In this document: positions 42,199-54,802 of the stretch, piece after piece
Layout: each line of letters opens with the position of its first letter
Numbering within the stretch: the stretch's first letter is position 1
Source of the DNA: Zygnema cylindricum
Taxonomy: Eukaryota > Streptophyta > Zygnematophyceae > Zygnematales > Zygnemataceae
Reading direction: 5' to 3'
DNA: 64,000 bases
Assembly: GCA_037447655.1 (NCBI GenBank)
Contig: JBBHKE010000182.1
Location: 59,145 to 123,144, forward strand
Translations under genes and position numbers: made by a program
Notes under the pieces: generated by a model
Databases searched by the model: none
The model's input: the letters and a program-made list of their open reading frames with translations, nothing else
What the model was told of the DNA's origin: nothing

Positions 42199-43721
42199 AA
42201 GAATTGATAATGACAGTGACTGTTTTGGTTGCGGACAGTCACTTACGTCATTTTGTCAAAAAACGTACGTTTGAAGTACACACAGGTACAAATAAAGCAC
42301 CGTTGAGTACAAATTTGACGGTCAATCACACACATGAAGTTTGCATGCAAAAAACTGTTTTACTGCATTCACTGACAGGCGTTGGTTTTGTCAGTGACAG
42401 TAATAGTTAAGAATCCTTATTTATCGCATTTTCTTTTTAATCACAATAATTGTGATTAGCCTAAAATAAAAATAAAAAAAATTTATATATATGATGTGGC
42501 ACTTAGCAATAATCTGATATATTTAATAATCATAGTTATTATTTAATCACAGTAACTACGATGAAACACATAGTTATGGTAATACTTTTTTACAAATTAA
42601 CATTAAAGAGATATTGCGACTAAATGCATATGTTTTAGGCAGCAGTAATGTATGTGCAATTTTATCCACTTTCATGTTTTAAANNNNNNNNNNGCGTGTT
42701 AAAATCTCTGCTATCACACGAAAAACTGCCCTGTGAATTAAAGAATTTCATATTTGTACCTGTTGTAGTGTACATTTGTTTGTCGCGTATTGTCTACACC
42801 CTAAAAAACCGAAATTAGAGTTAGGAATTAATTAGAGTGAAAGTATGCGACAGTGTACGAATTGTCAGAATCTGTACTTTTACCTATATTAATGTGGATA
42901 TCCTCTCGACAAATCAGCTGTACCCATATTGGCGTACGTTGAAAAATTAGTGTATAACTTTTTTTTCGAAATTTTTCTAAGTCAAAATTAGTGTACATGA
43001 CACTAAATTATTCTACACACTAATAATTTCTACACGCTAAATACGATCGACGGTGTACCGTATGCTAATTTGATATTGTGCGCAAATTCCGCACGTTACG
43101 TCGGTCTGACATTTTACGGCCGAATCTAAACGTTGAAAACTGAGGATAAGCGGTCAGAGATGTCCGGTGTTGATCTTGGAAATGGCCAAACGATGAAGAT
43201 GATCCAACGGCTAATATGAACCGACAAAGCACTGAAACTTCGTGAGTTTTGTTTTCTGGAAATTCATTGCAAAATCGCAAATTGACAAATTTGTACGATG
43301 GCAGGAAATTAGCGTACGGTATGTCGTAGAGGTTACATCTGCTGATCTGCGGAATCATGTCCACCTCAGCGGTACGGCAAATGACCCCTATCAAGTACAG
43401 TATCGATTATCAAGCCGTCGAGAACTTCGCCGCAAAATGCGGACTGCATTAACGTCTCTCTGTTTCTTGCCAACGTTCGGATTCGGCGGTGCGTCAGATC
43501 GTCCGGGATTGTAGGCTCCGTCAACTGCCAAATTTGAATGCAAAATATAAAAACGAGCAAACGATAAATTAAATAATAAATCACGGTTTACAACTCTCAA
43601 AAATGTACTTTTGATATTTGTACATTTTTGTTGTTTTAGCGTAGATTATTATTGTTTTTTCTATTATATTGAACACTAAATAATGCTCACCTTCTTAATA
43701 GTGTTCTACACTGCTGGACTG
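42199..43721. other. Intergenic interval with assembly gap
   Basis: No gene seen. It contains the ten-N join, a partial copy of the 41-kb repeat at about 42810-42890 (tgtacgaattgtcagaat), and a CACCGTG-type right end near 43040-43058. Confidence 0.4.
42684..42693. other. Assembly gap (10 N)
   Basis: Ten Ns, probably a join of unknown true length. Confidence 0.99.
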
Positions 43722-43924
43722 TACACCCTGAATCGTTATTAGCCTTATGTACGCTATATCAGCATCCTAAAATTTTGAAATTGATACCTTAAATATAATA
43801 AATTACACTATTAAAGGACGTGGACCAAAATCTGCCACGTCTCCTGGCACTAAATTAGAATGAATGACGCTAATTTTTTCTTTACACTAATAATTTCTAT
43901 ACGCTAATAACGATTCAAGGTGTA
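43722..43924. mobile_element. CACCGTG-type element (203 bp)
   Basis: Bounded by tacaccctgaatcgttatta and taataacgattcaaggtgta. Its left 80 bp align with the start of the 41574 element (gaaattgatacct), so it looks like an internally deleted version. Confidence 0.65.
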
Positions 43925-43927
43925 ATA

Positions 43928-44480
43928 TACATCCGCCAATAGCTATTAGAGTAAATAACGCTAATTCGGTGCCCTTTTTTCAAAAAAAAAAACATGAAAT
44001 ACAATCCATAATTCTATTTTTTCCATTATTCTATTTAGGGTTTTTTTTTTCATTAGCCTTAATAATGGAAGTACACTCCGATGGAAGTAGTGTGGCGTAC
44101 GGACAGGGTATATCCGTACTAAATGGTACTTTTTTAATTCCAAAGGCATAAAAAGACACTTAACATTATTTCGCACACATGTGAATGTGCAGTGGAAGAA
44201 AGAGACGCAAACTCGTCGACAAAATTCACGTTCTCATATATTCGTCCGTCGACCGTGTGAACAACGCGACCGCGTACGAATTGTCAGATTTTGTACGGGT
44301 ACACACATTATTGTAGACATCGAAAGGGCTAGTATTTATTATTCAAGACAACCCAAATTACAATTAGGGGTTAATTAGTATATATATTAAAAAAAAACAA
44401 TAATTCCCGATTAGTGTTTATAACACTAAACTTTGTTTTACGCTATTTATTCCTTTACTCTAATAGCGATTGACATTGTA
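43928..44480. mobile_element. Larger repeat copy 2, carries the empty site
   Basis: 553 bp, from tacatccgccaatagctatta to taatagcgattgacattgta. It aligns with copy 1 (41129-42198) but lacks the 545-bp insert; the empty TA is at 44376-44377. Confidence 0.7.
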
Positions 44481-45168
44481 CTGCAGTGTACTATGCGGGC
44501 GACAATGAGATCATATAAGAGGGACGAAAAGAGGACGACGGGGATTTACCGTGAATCGCACTGTAAAGAAACTAATTCAGTGCCTCTAAGATAACGACCC
44601 TTCGGTTTTGTACTTTTGGACAATATAGTCGTACATATAAAGTTTCAGAAAAGGGATCATCGACACGAGAAAGCGAGTGGCGTCCATATGTGAAAGAGTA
44701 CGCAGGTTTGAATCGTTAAGTGTGGGGGAAATCTCGCGAACCTGTCCTCATGCGTTGACTATATGAACACAGACTCTAGAAGCTACACTATGAGAATGTC
44801 CCTGTAAATCAGTTTTGTATATGCTAATTAGTATTGATGCTTGTCTTTATGTCATTTAACCAAAATAGCCTTAATGACACTATTTTTTCACAACGTAAAT
44901 AATGTATTGGCATTGATAGTCATTCAAATTGTGGTATGCAAACCAATAACGTACACAGTCAAAAATAAGTTGGCCAAGAAGGCAAGCTCGATTTCATATT
45001 CATTAACTTTTGAAAGACGTCGCAGTGGGGACCGTCATCCAACAACGTACCATAAAAAATAAATGTTTGAGGAAATGAAGGTCTCGCATAAATGAATTTA
45101 ATGCCTACATGACCCCTAAGATTATGATTAAAAAAGTCTAAAAAAAAGACAAAAACTCAATGGCTTAC
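44481..45168. other. Intergenic interval
   Basis: No gene recognised. 44640-44770 is an inverted copy of the hairpin module found at 60.0-60.5 kb (gggggaaatctcgcgaacctg). Confidence 0.35.
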
Positions 45169-45313
45169 CTTATAGCCACCACGGGGTACATAAATGATTC
45201 TCATGTAGATTCGGAACTTAAAAAGTTGTTCAAAAGATTGTTGAAGAGCGAAAACAACTTCATTTGGCGTGCTACTAATATAGGTTGCATCCACAACACA
45301 CATTAATAAATAA
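45169..45313 (-). other. Possible exon of an unassigned gene
   Basis: The minus strand is open for 48 codons between an AG at the upstream border and AAG|GTAAG at the downstream border, a strong donor. It would read YLLMCVVDATYISSTPNEVV followed by a basic, aromatic stretch ending YVPRGGYK. The amino acid pattern looks protein-like but I do not recognise the family, and no adjoining exon was identified. Confidence 0.25.
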
Positions 45314-45665
45314 CTCGGTGAATTAGTTGGTGATGCCTATCGAGTTTGAAAGGCAACTAGAGGAGCTCTTTAATGGTCAACTTGGAAAGTTTTGGTCGTG
45401 ATATTTTTTAACCAAAACATATGAGTTTCGTAATGTAAGATCTATACGAGTTAGATGGATGCATTTGGATCGCGAATGGGATTCGACCAATGAGCTAATT
45501 TTATTTAATAATTGTGATTAAATCTTCGAGGGCTTCCTCGTTGTTGAAAGTTCCACATATATTTTCCTACTCGAGTTATATACTTGTGATATTTTTTGGC
45601 TTGAGAGTTGAAATAGAATATTCTAAAAAAGTACATGAAATCGATGCGTACATTAGCACATAGTA

Positions 45666-45670
45666 AGTTA
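45666..45670. repeat. Target site duplication agtta of element D (left copy)
   Basis: agtta before the 5' LTR of D is identical to 58518-58522 after its 3' LTR, 12.8 kb away. Confidence 0.9.
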
Positions 45671-46707
45671 TGTAGAAATTAATGGTTTTTAGTATTTTCT
45701 AGGTCTGAATAGAAATAAAGAAGCCGAGGCAGTCTACCTCTAACTTCTCTCTCCAACTCTCAAACTTGTCGCAGTCACTGAGAAATTGGAGAGCCATGGC
45801 TACCTAGGCTATCCTGAGGTTTGCGAGAAATTTATATTGGTTAGGGGATTAATTACTAAAAAGTATGTGCCGGCGACAGGATTTGATCCTGGTACCTGCC
45901 GGCCGACAGAGAGAAGATTGCCGGTAGCCTTAGCCGTTAAGTCTAGAAGTAGTGTTACATAGTATATAGTACGATAATTATTTATACATGTACACGTGGG
46001 ATAAATCATTTAACTATAACAGTTAACGAGATACATAGATATGGTAGTGTAAAAGTACAAATTGCGGTACGGATAAGAAATCAATACCGCGCATTGATTT
46101 CGTAAGCGAAACAAATACCGCGCATGTATTTATTACGGCTACGATCAAATGCGAGTTTAATCGGACGGCCGGAATTAGCGCCGAGATCGCGGAAGCCGAA
46201 TTCGGCGGTTTGTGGGCATCGCCACATCGGATGACACGTGGCGATGCTACATTGGAGCGCGGCATCTCCGAGGATTAAAGGAGCGAATCCGGACATTCCA
46301 CGTGTGGACATTTAGGCCATGTCGTACAATGTCCGTACATAAAGTACACCGGCAGCTGTACTTTTGCGTACGGAACTGTATTCTGATTGGTTCCGTACAT
46401 CAGTAGATAGAGTCTGTGAGAGAGATAGGACTTAGAAAAATTAGAAGATAGGACCCTCTCTCCCATAGAGCTTCTATACAAAAGGTCAACTTTGACCCTC
46501 CATAACTTACTGCTCAGGGGAGCAAATTCAGAGATTCTTTTTGGTATCGACTCAGGGGAGTCTTGCCTTCACAAGGGTGTAGGTGGTCAGAGTATTTGTC
46601 TGCCAGGGTGGCAGCTATTTTTACTTAAACACAAAGGGGTCAGGATTATCTTAGAGGCTTCTTGGAAGCTGTCCACTCTGAGGACTTATGGAGGTCTCAG
46701 AGTTTCA
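45671..46707 (+). repeat. 5' LTR of element D
   Basis: 1037 bp, tgtagaaatt...gagtttca. Contains the gag ATG at 46688-46690 and an antisense tRNA-like segment at about 45869-45955, with the B-box-like GGATCAAATCC on the minus strand. The primer site ggttatgggcccac follows at 46708-46721. Confidence 0.92.
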
Positions 46708-47784
46708 GGTTATGGGCCCACCCTCTAGGGTACCAATCTTTAATGGAACTGGCTTCATATACTGGGAAGTATGATGATAGGAGCTCTATGCAAAAAAAGG
46801 TTTTGGGGGATAGTGAGTGGACGATTGGGGCGTCTATCAAGTCTTGGAATTCCTCCAGGGTTTGGAGGAAGCAGATTCACCAGGAAAGAGGATTCACCTT
46901 CAACGGAGGAAACAAAGGAAGGAGAGGTGGTGGACAAAGGAAAGGAGAAGGAGGCGACCACACCAATAGCAACTTGTTCAGCATTCATGTCACCTATTCC
47001 GAGGAACGAGGAGAATGATACTGAAACCTCGGACTTCAACAATATGGCGGCAAAGCACTTCATCCTACACCATCTCACTCAAGGACTTGCATGTCCTCAT
47101 TTGCAGGTAGAAAGGGCATCCGATCTTTGGATGACTCTCATAGAGATGTACCGAAGTGGTACGATTCAGCAACAACAGTTGGCTGATCAGAAAGTTAAGG
47201 AGTATGTATACAAAGGGGGAAATATGTTGGATTTTTGCAATGAGCTTGCTACACTCTTCATGGAGCTAGAGAGTGCGGGAAAAGATTTTAGTGAAAAAGA
47301 AAAGGTTAACTGTTTACTGATGAAGTTACCTGATGAGTTCAAGAACATAGTCAACCGTGTTCAGGACTTGCCTGACTCAAGGTGGATATGGAACTCAGTG
47401 GTAGGGATAATTCTCGTTCGAGAGAATACGATTGAGATCCGAAAGGGAGGAAAGAGTGGCCAAGCCTTGGCAACAGCGACCGATTGGAGGAACAAGGATT
47501 CCCGGAAACCAGTCGGAAACTATGGGGGTAGGGAGCAGAAAAATCAGACCGACGAGTTCGGACGAAGGGCTCCCAAAGGTTTATGTCATTTTTGTAAGAA
47601 ACCGGGGCACTATATGGCAGAGTGCACTAAGCTAACCGAGCTTCGGTTAAAGGAGGGACAGACCGGTGGTACCCCGAGAGGAAAGAAAAAGGCCCTTGTC
47701 ACACAGGTACTTGAGGCGGAATCCGAGGACGAGGACGATGAGCTATTTTTGGATGAGGAGTTGGAGGCGAAAACTGAAATTTGA
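46688..47784 (+). pseudogene. Element D gag, broken
   Basis: From the ATG in the LTR the frame is lost after about 28 codons, because one base is missing near 46767 relative to A (gggaagtatg for gggaaagtatg). The main gag frame is then open from 46771 to 47784. It encodes the capsid region (NMAAKHFILHHLTQ), YVYKGGNMLDFCNEL, the zinc knuckle CHFCKKPGHYMAEC and the acidic linker. It ends where one extra base near 47780 shifts the frame before the protease. Confidence 0.88.
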
Positions 47785-50735
47785 AATTCCACGAAGGCAG
47801 AAATGTGCTTACGGTGGATTGAAAGGTGACGCAGGCTGGATTATAGATTCAGGTGCCTCAATGCACATGTGTAAGGATAGGCACCTGTTCACTAAGATAA
47901 GAAAGATTCCCACCGTAGAGATAGAGTACGGGGATGGGAGGATAGTCACCACTACTCTTCTAGGATCGGTAGATCTGAAAGTGTTAGTAGAAGGAAAGAC
48001 ATCCATATTAACATTCTCCGATGTATTGTTTATTCCGGAGCTGAACAAAAACCTTATCTCTACATCTGTATTAGATGATAAGGGTTTTTTTACTAGCACT
48101 AGGGAAGGAGTCTTTACTGCTAGTTTTGAGGAGGATATCTATTTCATTGCTGAGAAAGGTAGCCATGGGATGTTTAGGCTAATCTTAAGTAATGAAATAA
48201 AGAAACTTTATTATGCTGGTGTTCATGATATTATGATGTGGCATAAGAGACTTGGGCATGTTAATCTAGATAAGTTAAGAGAGATGAAAAAGATGGGAGT
48301 GGTGGAAGGGATTCAGTTTAGTGAAAGTGATGATATAAGTGATTGTAGTGGGTGTGCTCAAGGTAAAGCACACAGATTACCCTTTCCTAAATCAGCCACC
48401 TATAAGGGAGAAAAACTTCTAGATCTAGTACACACAGATATTTGGGGACCGGCTAGAGTGCCCTCACCGGGGGGGAAGAGATTTATGATGACTATAACTG
48501 ATGATTGGTCTCGGTATTCCCGGGTATATTTTTTGAAAAACAAGTCCGAAGCTGAGGATTGTTTTAGACAATATAAAGCATGGAGCGAAAAACTCCATGA
48601 AACTCCAATCAAGAGAGTAAGGAGTGACAATGGTGGAGAGTATACTTCTAACCAGTTTGAGGATTTTCTGAGGGAAGATGGGGTCCAACACCAAAAGACA
48701 GTTCCAGAAAATCCGGAACAGAATGGGGTAGCTGAAAGGTTAAATAGAACACTAAGTGATAGTGCTAGAAATATGTTGTAAGCAATGAACTGTGCTAATT
48801 ACCTCAAAAATAGAGTTCTTACTTCAGCTATAAAAGATCAAACACCTTATGAGAGATGGACAGGCCGGAAACCAGACATATCTTACATAAAGGTTTTCGG
48901 CAGTCAAGTGTTCAATCTAGATACTGATCGGTCCAATTGGAAGCTAGATCCTAAAGGAAAACCGGGTTACTTATTAGGATATGATGAAGATGTTAAAGGA
49001 TATAGAGTTTATGATCTAAAAAGGGAAGATATAATCTTAGTAAAACATCTAGTAATTATGGATGAAGGAAAGTCTGTGGATCCCTTCAAATATACGAAGT
49101 CAGTAAAAATCAGATTTGAGTCAGAAAATTCTGATGACTTTGAGCTTCCAAACTATCTAGGTTTTAGAGACGATGACATTCTTGCAGGTACAAATCAGAC
49201 CGAAAAGGACTCGGCTGTGGAAACTCTAGTGACAACTCTACCCGAAGCGGAAGACGTGGTGGAAATTGATTCGGAATCAAGGGATAGGGGAGAAACCGAG
49301 TTTGTTCGAAAGAATCCACGAGAACCATCTATTCCGGCCTCAGAATTTGAGGGGGGAAGGAGAAGTAGTAAAAGACTGCAAGAAAAACAGGTTAATAACA
49401 AGGTAACTAAACTATCTCATCAAGATGAACCTCAAACTTATGGAGAGGCGATGACTTGTCCAGAAAGAAATCGGTGGAAGACAGCCATCAATGAAGAGAT
49501 GGCCTCAATTATGGCAGCCGATACTTGGGAGCTGGTGGATTGTCCACCTAACCGAAAACCAATCGGTTGTAAGTGGATTTTCAAATTAAAACTGAACCCA
49601 GATAACACAATCGAGCGCTACAAGGCCCGACTAGTGGCAAAGGGATTTACACAAAAGGAGGGAATTGACTACGAGGAAACCTTTGCCCCAATGGTCAGAT
49701 TTCCCTCCGTCCGCATACTTCTCAGCCTGGCAGCAGCGGAAGACATAGAAGTGCACCAGATGGACATCAAAACAACCTTTTTGCATGGAGAAATGGAAGA
49801 GGAAATCTTCATGAGACAACCCGAAGGGTTTGTGGAAGAAGGAGAGGAGAGTAAGGTATGCCGGCTGATTAAATCTTTTTATGGTTTGAAACAGGCGCCT
49901 CGACAGTGGAATAAGAAGCTTGATGAGTTTCTTACCGGTCTGGGATATATCCGGATCAGCTCAGATCACTCAATCTATGTTTTCGAAGATGAGGAAGGTT
50001 TTATATTTATTGCAATTTATGTTGATGATTTGCTTGTTTTAAGTAAATCAATGGAAAAAATTAATAAACTGAAAACCGATCTTAAGGGGAGATTTGAAAT
50101 GAAGGATATGGGGGAAGCAAAATATATTTCGGGAATTCAAGTAGAGAGAGACCGAAAAAGAAAAATTATAAGATTGACTCAAAAGGAAGGAATAGGGAAC
50201 ATGCTAGAAAATTTTCAAATGGATAAAGCTAATAGTTGTACAACTCCAATGGAATTGAAGAAGGGAAGTGAGGGGAGTGAGGAAGAAGGAGTCATAGTCT
50301 TAGACGAGGAATTATCTCCTGAAGAACAGAAGTTCATGCAGACTATTCCTTACAGGCAAGTAGTGGGAAGTCTAATCTATTTTATGAATTGTACCCGGCC
50401 GGATTTAGCTGCAGTTGTAGGAGTGCTGAGTAAAAGTCTAAATGCTCCCACTAAGAAGGATTGGGAGGCAGCTAAGAGAGTCCTTAGATACTTGATAGGA
50501 ACTAGGGATCTATGGTTGCATTTGGGTGGGGAGAATACTGACATCACTACTTGGAGTGATGCTAGTTATGGTGATGCTACGATGAGGAGATGCACTTCTG
50601 GATATGTATTATATGTGGGTGATGGGGCTTGCTGTTGGAGTAGCAAACAGCAAAAGGTTATTGCTCAGTCCACCATGGAGGCTGAGTATATGGCCTCTTG
50701 CTCTGCTGTAAAAGAATTGATGTGGGTCAAGTCTT
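47785..50735 (+). pseudogene. Element D protease, integrase, reverse transcriptase and RNase H (first part)
   Basis: After the frameshift the frame carries WIIDSGASMHMC, WHKRLGHVNLDKL, CSGCAQGKAHRLP, HTDIWGP, SDNGGEY and PEQNGVAERLNRT, then stops at 48779-48781. That stop is made by a 33-bp in-frame deletion relative to A, which fuses the T of one codon to the AA of a Glu codon and gives TAA. Downstream the frame is open from 48785 with the reverse transcriptase motifs MDIKTTFLHGEMEEE and IYVDDLLVLS and the RNase H residues TWSDASYGDA and STMEAEYMAS. It is cut at 50735 by element E; the last codons continue at 57180. Confidence 0.9.
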
Positions 50736-51782
50736 TGCAATTCTGTGTCCTCCATTGGACCATAGAATACAGGAAGCCTCTAGATAGTATTTAACTAACC
50801 CACTTTAAGCCACAACCACTGCTGCCCAAGAAGGCAAACTGACAATTTGACTGCACCCCTGTGTAGCCTGGACTCCCCTGAGTCCGTAGAAAAAAGAATC
50901 ACTGAAAACGGTCAACCAGGCGATAAGTTATAGGGTGGCAAAGATGCCAATTTATACAAACTCTCTGAGAGAGAGGACTATCTACCTAAATTTTCCTAAG
51001 TCCTAGTTTTTCCTAATTCCCTCTCACAGCTCCTATCTACTGCCTGTACGAACCAATCACAAAACTGTATAGTACTAGAAAGTACTATTGCCGATGTACT
51101 TTCTGTACGGCCTCTGTACGACAAGGCCATAAGTGGACGCGTGTATACTTTCCACTCATCCGTACGTTCCTCGGAATTCCCGCGACCGAATGATGTTTCC
51201 CCACGTGGCGCCAAGTGATGCCACGTCACTAAATGCCAAAGTGACCACTCCGGGATTTCGGCGATGATGTGCGCCGTTGGATTATATGCGAAACGTAATC
51301 TTGGCCGGAATAAATACTTGCGTGATATTTGTTCCGATGTAGAAATAAAATGCGTGGTATCTGTTTTGAATTAGCGTCGTACGACGTACTTTATAAAACT
51401 GTATATATGTACGCCGTAAACAGTTTTAGTTAAATGAACTTTATCCTTTCGAACTAAATATATATCTATCACATACCATAGCACTTAGCATTGGTCCTAG
51501 TCTATTAGGATAAAGCTGACGGCTACCGGTCAACTTGACGAACCGCAGGTACCGGGATCAAATCTCTGGTCCGTCAAGTATATTTTTAGTAACCTACTAA
51601 AAATAGCTGTCTGTTGAACTAAGGCAGCCATGGATCAACCTCTCTCTCTTTCCTTCAGTGACTACAGCAAGTATGGGGGCTAGAGAGCGGAGGTGGAGGC
51701 AGGCTGTCCGTCCTTTCCTTTTTCCTTTTATAAAAACATATTTAAACCTAGAAAATACTCTAGAAATCTATAAATTTCAACA
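50736..51782 (-). repeat. 3' LTR of element E
   Basis: 1047 bp. Antisense tRNA-like segment at 51493-51578 on the plus strand, with a perfect acttgacg/cgtcaagt stem. Confidence 0.93.
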
Positions 51783-51800
51783 CTCCCCTTATTTTCTAGT

Positions 51801-54779
51801 CTAATTTAATTTTTCTTTCAACCCGCATTTTTCCCGACAATATTTTAGTTTAGGAGAGGGCACAGGTTTGGTCATCATGTCAGCCACCATTTCTTCATCA
51901 GGTCTATACACAAGATTTAGAATTTTATTTTCAACTTTTTCTCTTACGAAGCTTAATCTTATGTCCATATGTTTTGCTTTGAAATGGTGTTTTGGATTGG
52001 CTGCAATTGCAATTGCAGCTTGGTTATCGCAAAAGATTTCATGCACTCCCTCCTTCATAAATCCCAGTTCTTGTAACAATGATTTCACCCACATTAGTTC
52101 TTTTACAGCAGAACACGACGCCATATACTCAGCCTCCATAGTAGACTGAGCAACCACCTTTTGTTGCTTACTGCTCCAACAGCAAGCACCTTCCCCCACA
52201 TACAAAACATATCCAGAAGTGCATCTTCTCATAGGTGCATCCCCATAACTGGCGTCACTCCAAGTGGTGATATCAGTATGCTCCCCTCCCAAATGCAACC
52301 ATAACTCTCTAATTCCCACCAAATATCTCATGACTCTCTTGGCTGCCTCCCAATCTCTCTTCCTAGGATCATTAAGACTCCTACTGAGTACTCCAACTGC
52401 TGCCGCTATGTCCGGCCTGGTACAGTTCATAAAATAGATTAAGCTTCCTACGACCAGTCTATAAGGAATAGACTTCATGAATTCTCTCTCCTCTAGACTC
52501 ATCTGATCGTCTAAGATCATCACTCCTCCTTCTACACTCCCATCACTTACTTTTTTCCAGTCCATGGGAGTGGTACAACTGTTAGCATTTTCCATCTGGA
52601 ATTTCTCAAGCATATTACCTATTGCTTCTTTCTGAGTAAGTCTGATAATCTTCTTCCCTCTATCTCTCTCCATTTGGATCCCCAAAATATATTTTGCCTC
52701 CCCTAAATCCTTCATATCAAATCTGCCCCTAAGATCTTTCTTTAGCCTATTGATATTATCTAAAGACTTACTTAACACAAGCAGATCATCCACATAAATT
52801 GCAATAAAAATGACACCATTCTCATCTTCAAACATATAGATAGAATGGTCAGAGCTGATCCGGATGTATCCCTGATCGGTGAGAAACTCATCTAGTTTCT
52901 TATTCCACTGTCGGGGAGCCTGTTTCAGTCCATATAAGGACTTTATGAGCCTGCACACTTTGCTCTCTTCTCCTTCTTCCACAAACCCCTCGGGTTGCCT
53001 CATAAAAATTTCTTCCTCTAACTCACCATTAAGAAAAGAAGTCTTAATATCCATCTGGTGAATTTCCATGTCTTCCGCTGCGGCCAGACTGAGGAGAATC
53101 CTTACCGATGGGAACCGAACAACTGGAGCAAAGGTCTCCTCGTAGTCAATCCCCTCTTTTTGGGTGAACCCCTTTGCTACCAATCGAGCCTTATACCTCT
53201 CAATTGTATTATCTGGGTTCAGTTTTAGTTTAAATACCCATTTACATCCAATAGGTTTTCTGTCTGGAGGGCAATCCGCTAGTTCCCAAGTATTTGCTTC
53301 CATGATAGAAGCCATCTCATCATTTATGGCTCTAATCCATCTTTCTTTCTCTGGACTATTCACTGCCTCTAAGTAAGACTGAGGCTCATCTGGGTGAGAT
53401 AGCTTAGTTACCTTATGGGCAGCTTGTTTTTCCTGTATCCTTTTGCTGCTCCTCCTTCCTCCCTCAAACTCTGAAGCTGGAATGGATGGAAGTCTTGGAT
53501 TTCTTCTCACTGTCTCATCGGCTCCCCTGTCCATAAAAACCGTATCTTGTCCCGCTTCTTCCATCTCTTCGAAGTCCATAGGAGTATGTGAGGTTTCCGG
53601 TGAGTCTCCTGTATCTTCAATCTCCCGTGAATCTGTAATCACAGTTTCACTCATGTCTTTTTCGGGAACGACTGAGTTCTCCTCACTTTCGGACTCAAAT
53701 CTGATCCTTATCTTCTTTGTATATTTGAAGGGGTCAAATGACTTCCCTTCATCCATGACAACTAAGTGTTTGACCAGAATGATATCTTTCTTTGCTAAGT
53801 CATAGACTCTATATCCCTTAACATCCTCATCATATCCCACAAAGTATCCAGGTTTTCCCTTAGCATCTAGTTTCCAGTTTTTCCTATCCGTGTCAAGACT
53901 GTAAACTTGGCTACCAAATACTTTAAGGTGTGAGATATCTGGTTTCCTTCCAACCCATCTCTCATAAGGTGTCACTCCCTTTACAGCTGAGGTAAGGACT
54001 CTATTTTGAATGTAGTTGGCACAGTTCATTGCCTCTGCCCAAAATCTCTTTCCTATTTTCTTGTCTGCCAACATACTACATGCACTATCTCCTAGTGTTC
54101 TATTCAACCTCTCAGCTACCCCATTTTGTTCTGGGTTATATGGTACAGTTTTCTGGTGCTGCACTCCCTCATCTCTCAAATATTCCTCAAACTCGTTAGA
54201 GGTATATTCCCCCCCATTATCACTCCTTATCCTTTTAATGGGGGTTTCATGCAACTTCTCACTCCAAGCTTTATATTCTTTGAAGTAAGTTGATGCTTCA
54301 GACTTTGTTTTCAGAAAGTAGACTCTAGAGTATCTAGACCAGTCATCAGTTATTGTCATCATAAACCTCTTTCCTCCAACCGAAGGTACTTTTGCAGGCC
54401 CCCAAATATCTGTGTGGACTAACTCTAATACTTTCTCACCTGTATATGTGGCGGCTTTGGGAAAGGGAAGTCTGTGAGCCTTACCTTGAGCACAACCACT
54501 ACAATCATCCATCATTTCATTATCCCCAAACTCAATGCCATCTACTACCCCAAGTTTTTTCATTTCCCTTAACCTATCAAAATGTACATGTCCCAACCGC
54601 TTATGCCAAATCATCACCTTAGGAACACCAACATAGTAAGCATTCTTCTTTTCATTACTCAAGTTAAGCCTAAACATTCCTTGGCTACCCTTATCTGCTG
54701 TGAAGTAAACTTCATCCCCATACTTAGCTGTAAAGACTCCCTTTCTGGTGAAGGTATCAAACTCTTTGTCATCTAACAC
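51801..54779 (-). CDS. Element E pol: integrase, reverse transcriptase, RNase H
   Basis: This open frame of 992 codons runs to TAA at its end; its first Met is internal to the polyprotein, whose upstream part is in the frame ending at 54803. The zinc-binding N-terminal integrase domain has His59, His64, Cys93 and Cys96. The integrase triad is Asp124 (HTDIWGP), Asp187 (SDNGGEY) and Glu223 (NGVAERL). An acidic linker (about 360-430) and [13 protein letters not shown] follow. Reverse transcriptase runs from about 498 with Asp577 (MDIKTSFLNG) and YVDD at 662-665. RNase H follows with SDASYGDAP, MEAEYMAS and IFCDNQAAIAIA. All catalytic motifs are present. The protein would copy the element RNA and insert the cDNA. 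A single-base deletion near 54812 separates it from gag-protease, so the copy as sequenced is probably defective unless the ribosome shifts frame. Confidence 0.93.
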   Translation of the reverse strand: MLDDKEFDTFTRKGVFTAKYGDEVYFTADKGSQGMFRLNLSNEKKNAYYVGVPKVMIWHKRLGHVHFDRLREMKKLGVVDGIEFGDNEMMDDCSGCAQGKAHRLPFPKAATYTGEKVLELVHTDIWGPAKVPSVGGKRFMMTITDDWSRYSRVYFLKTKSEASTYFKEYKAWSEKLHETPIKRIRSDNGGEYTSNEFEEYLRDEGVQHQKTVPYNPEQNGVAERLNRTLGDSACSMLADKKIGKRFWAEAMNCANYIQNRVLTSAVKGVTPYERWVGRKPDISHLKVFGSQVYSLDTDRKNWKLDAKGKPGYFVGYDEDVKGYRVYDLAKKDIILVKHLVVMDEGKSFDPFKYTKKIRIRFESESEENSVVPEKDMSETVITDSREIEDTGDSPETSHTPMDFEEMEEAGQDTVFMDRGADETVRRNPRLPSIPASEFEGGRRSSKRIQEKQAAHKVTKLSHPDEPQSYLEAVNSPEKERWIRAINDEMASIMEANTWELADCPPDRKPIGCKWVFKLKLNPDNTIERYKARLVAKGFTQKEGIDYEETFAPVVRFPSVRILLSLAAAEDMEIHQMDIKTSFLNGELEEEIFMRQPEGFVEEGEESKVCRLIKSLYGLKQAPRQWNKKLDEFLTDQGYIRISSDHSIYMFEDENGVIFIAIYVDDLLVLSKSLDNINRLKKDLRGRFDMKDLGEAKYILGIQMERDRGKKIIRLTQKEAIGNMLEKFQMENANSCTTPMDWKKVSDGSVEGGVMILDDQMSLEEREFMKSIPYRLVVGSLIYFMNCTRPDIAAAVGVLSRSLNDPRKRDWEAAKRVMRYLVGIRELWLHLGGEHTDITTWSDASYGDAPMRRCTSGYVLYVGEGACCWSSKQQKVVAQSTMEAEYMASCSAVKELMWVKSLLQELGFMKEGVHEIFCDNQAAIAIAANPKHHFKAKHMDIRLSFVREKVENKILNLVYRPDEEMVADMMTKPVPSPKLKYCREKCGLKEKLN

Positions 54780-54802
54780 AGACGTAGAGACAAGGTTTTT
54801 AC

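Noticed and set aside
39900-44480. CRISPR-like array of short repeats
   Set aside because: Repeats are transposon ends in both orientations with irregular spacing and no spacer structure, in a plant genome.
48785-50794. D reverse transcriptase frame ending at 50794
   Set aside because: The last 20 codons are LTR sequence of element E; D coding ends at 50735 and resumes at 57180.
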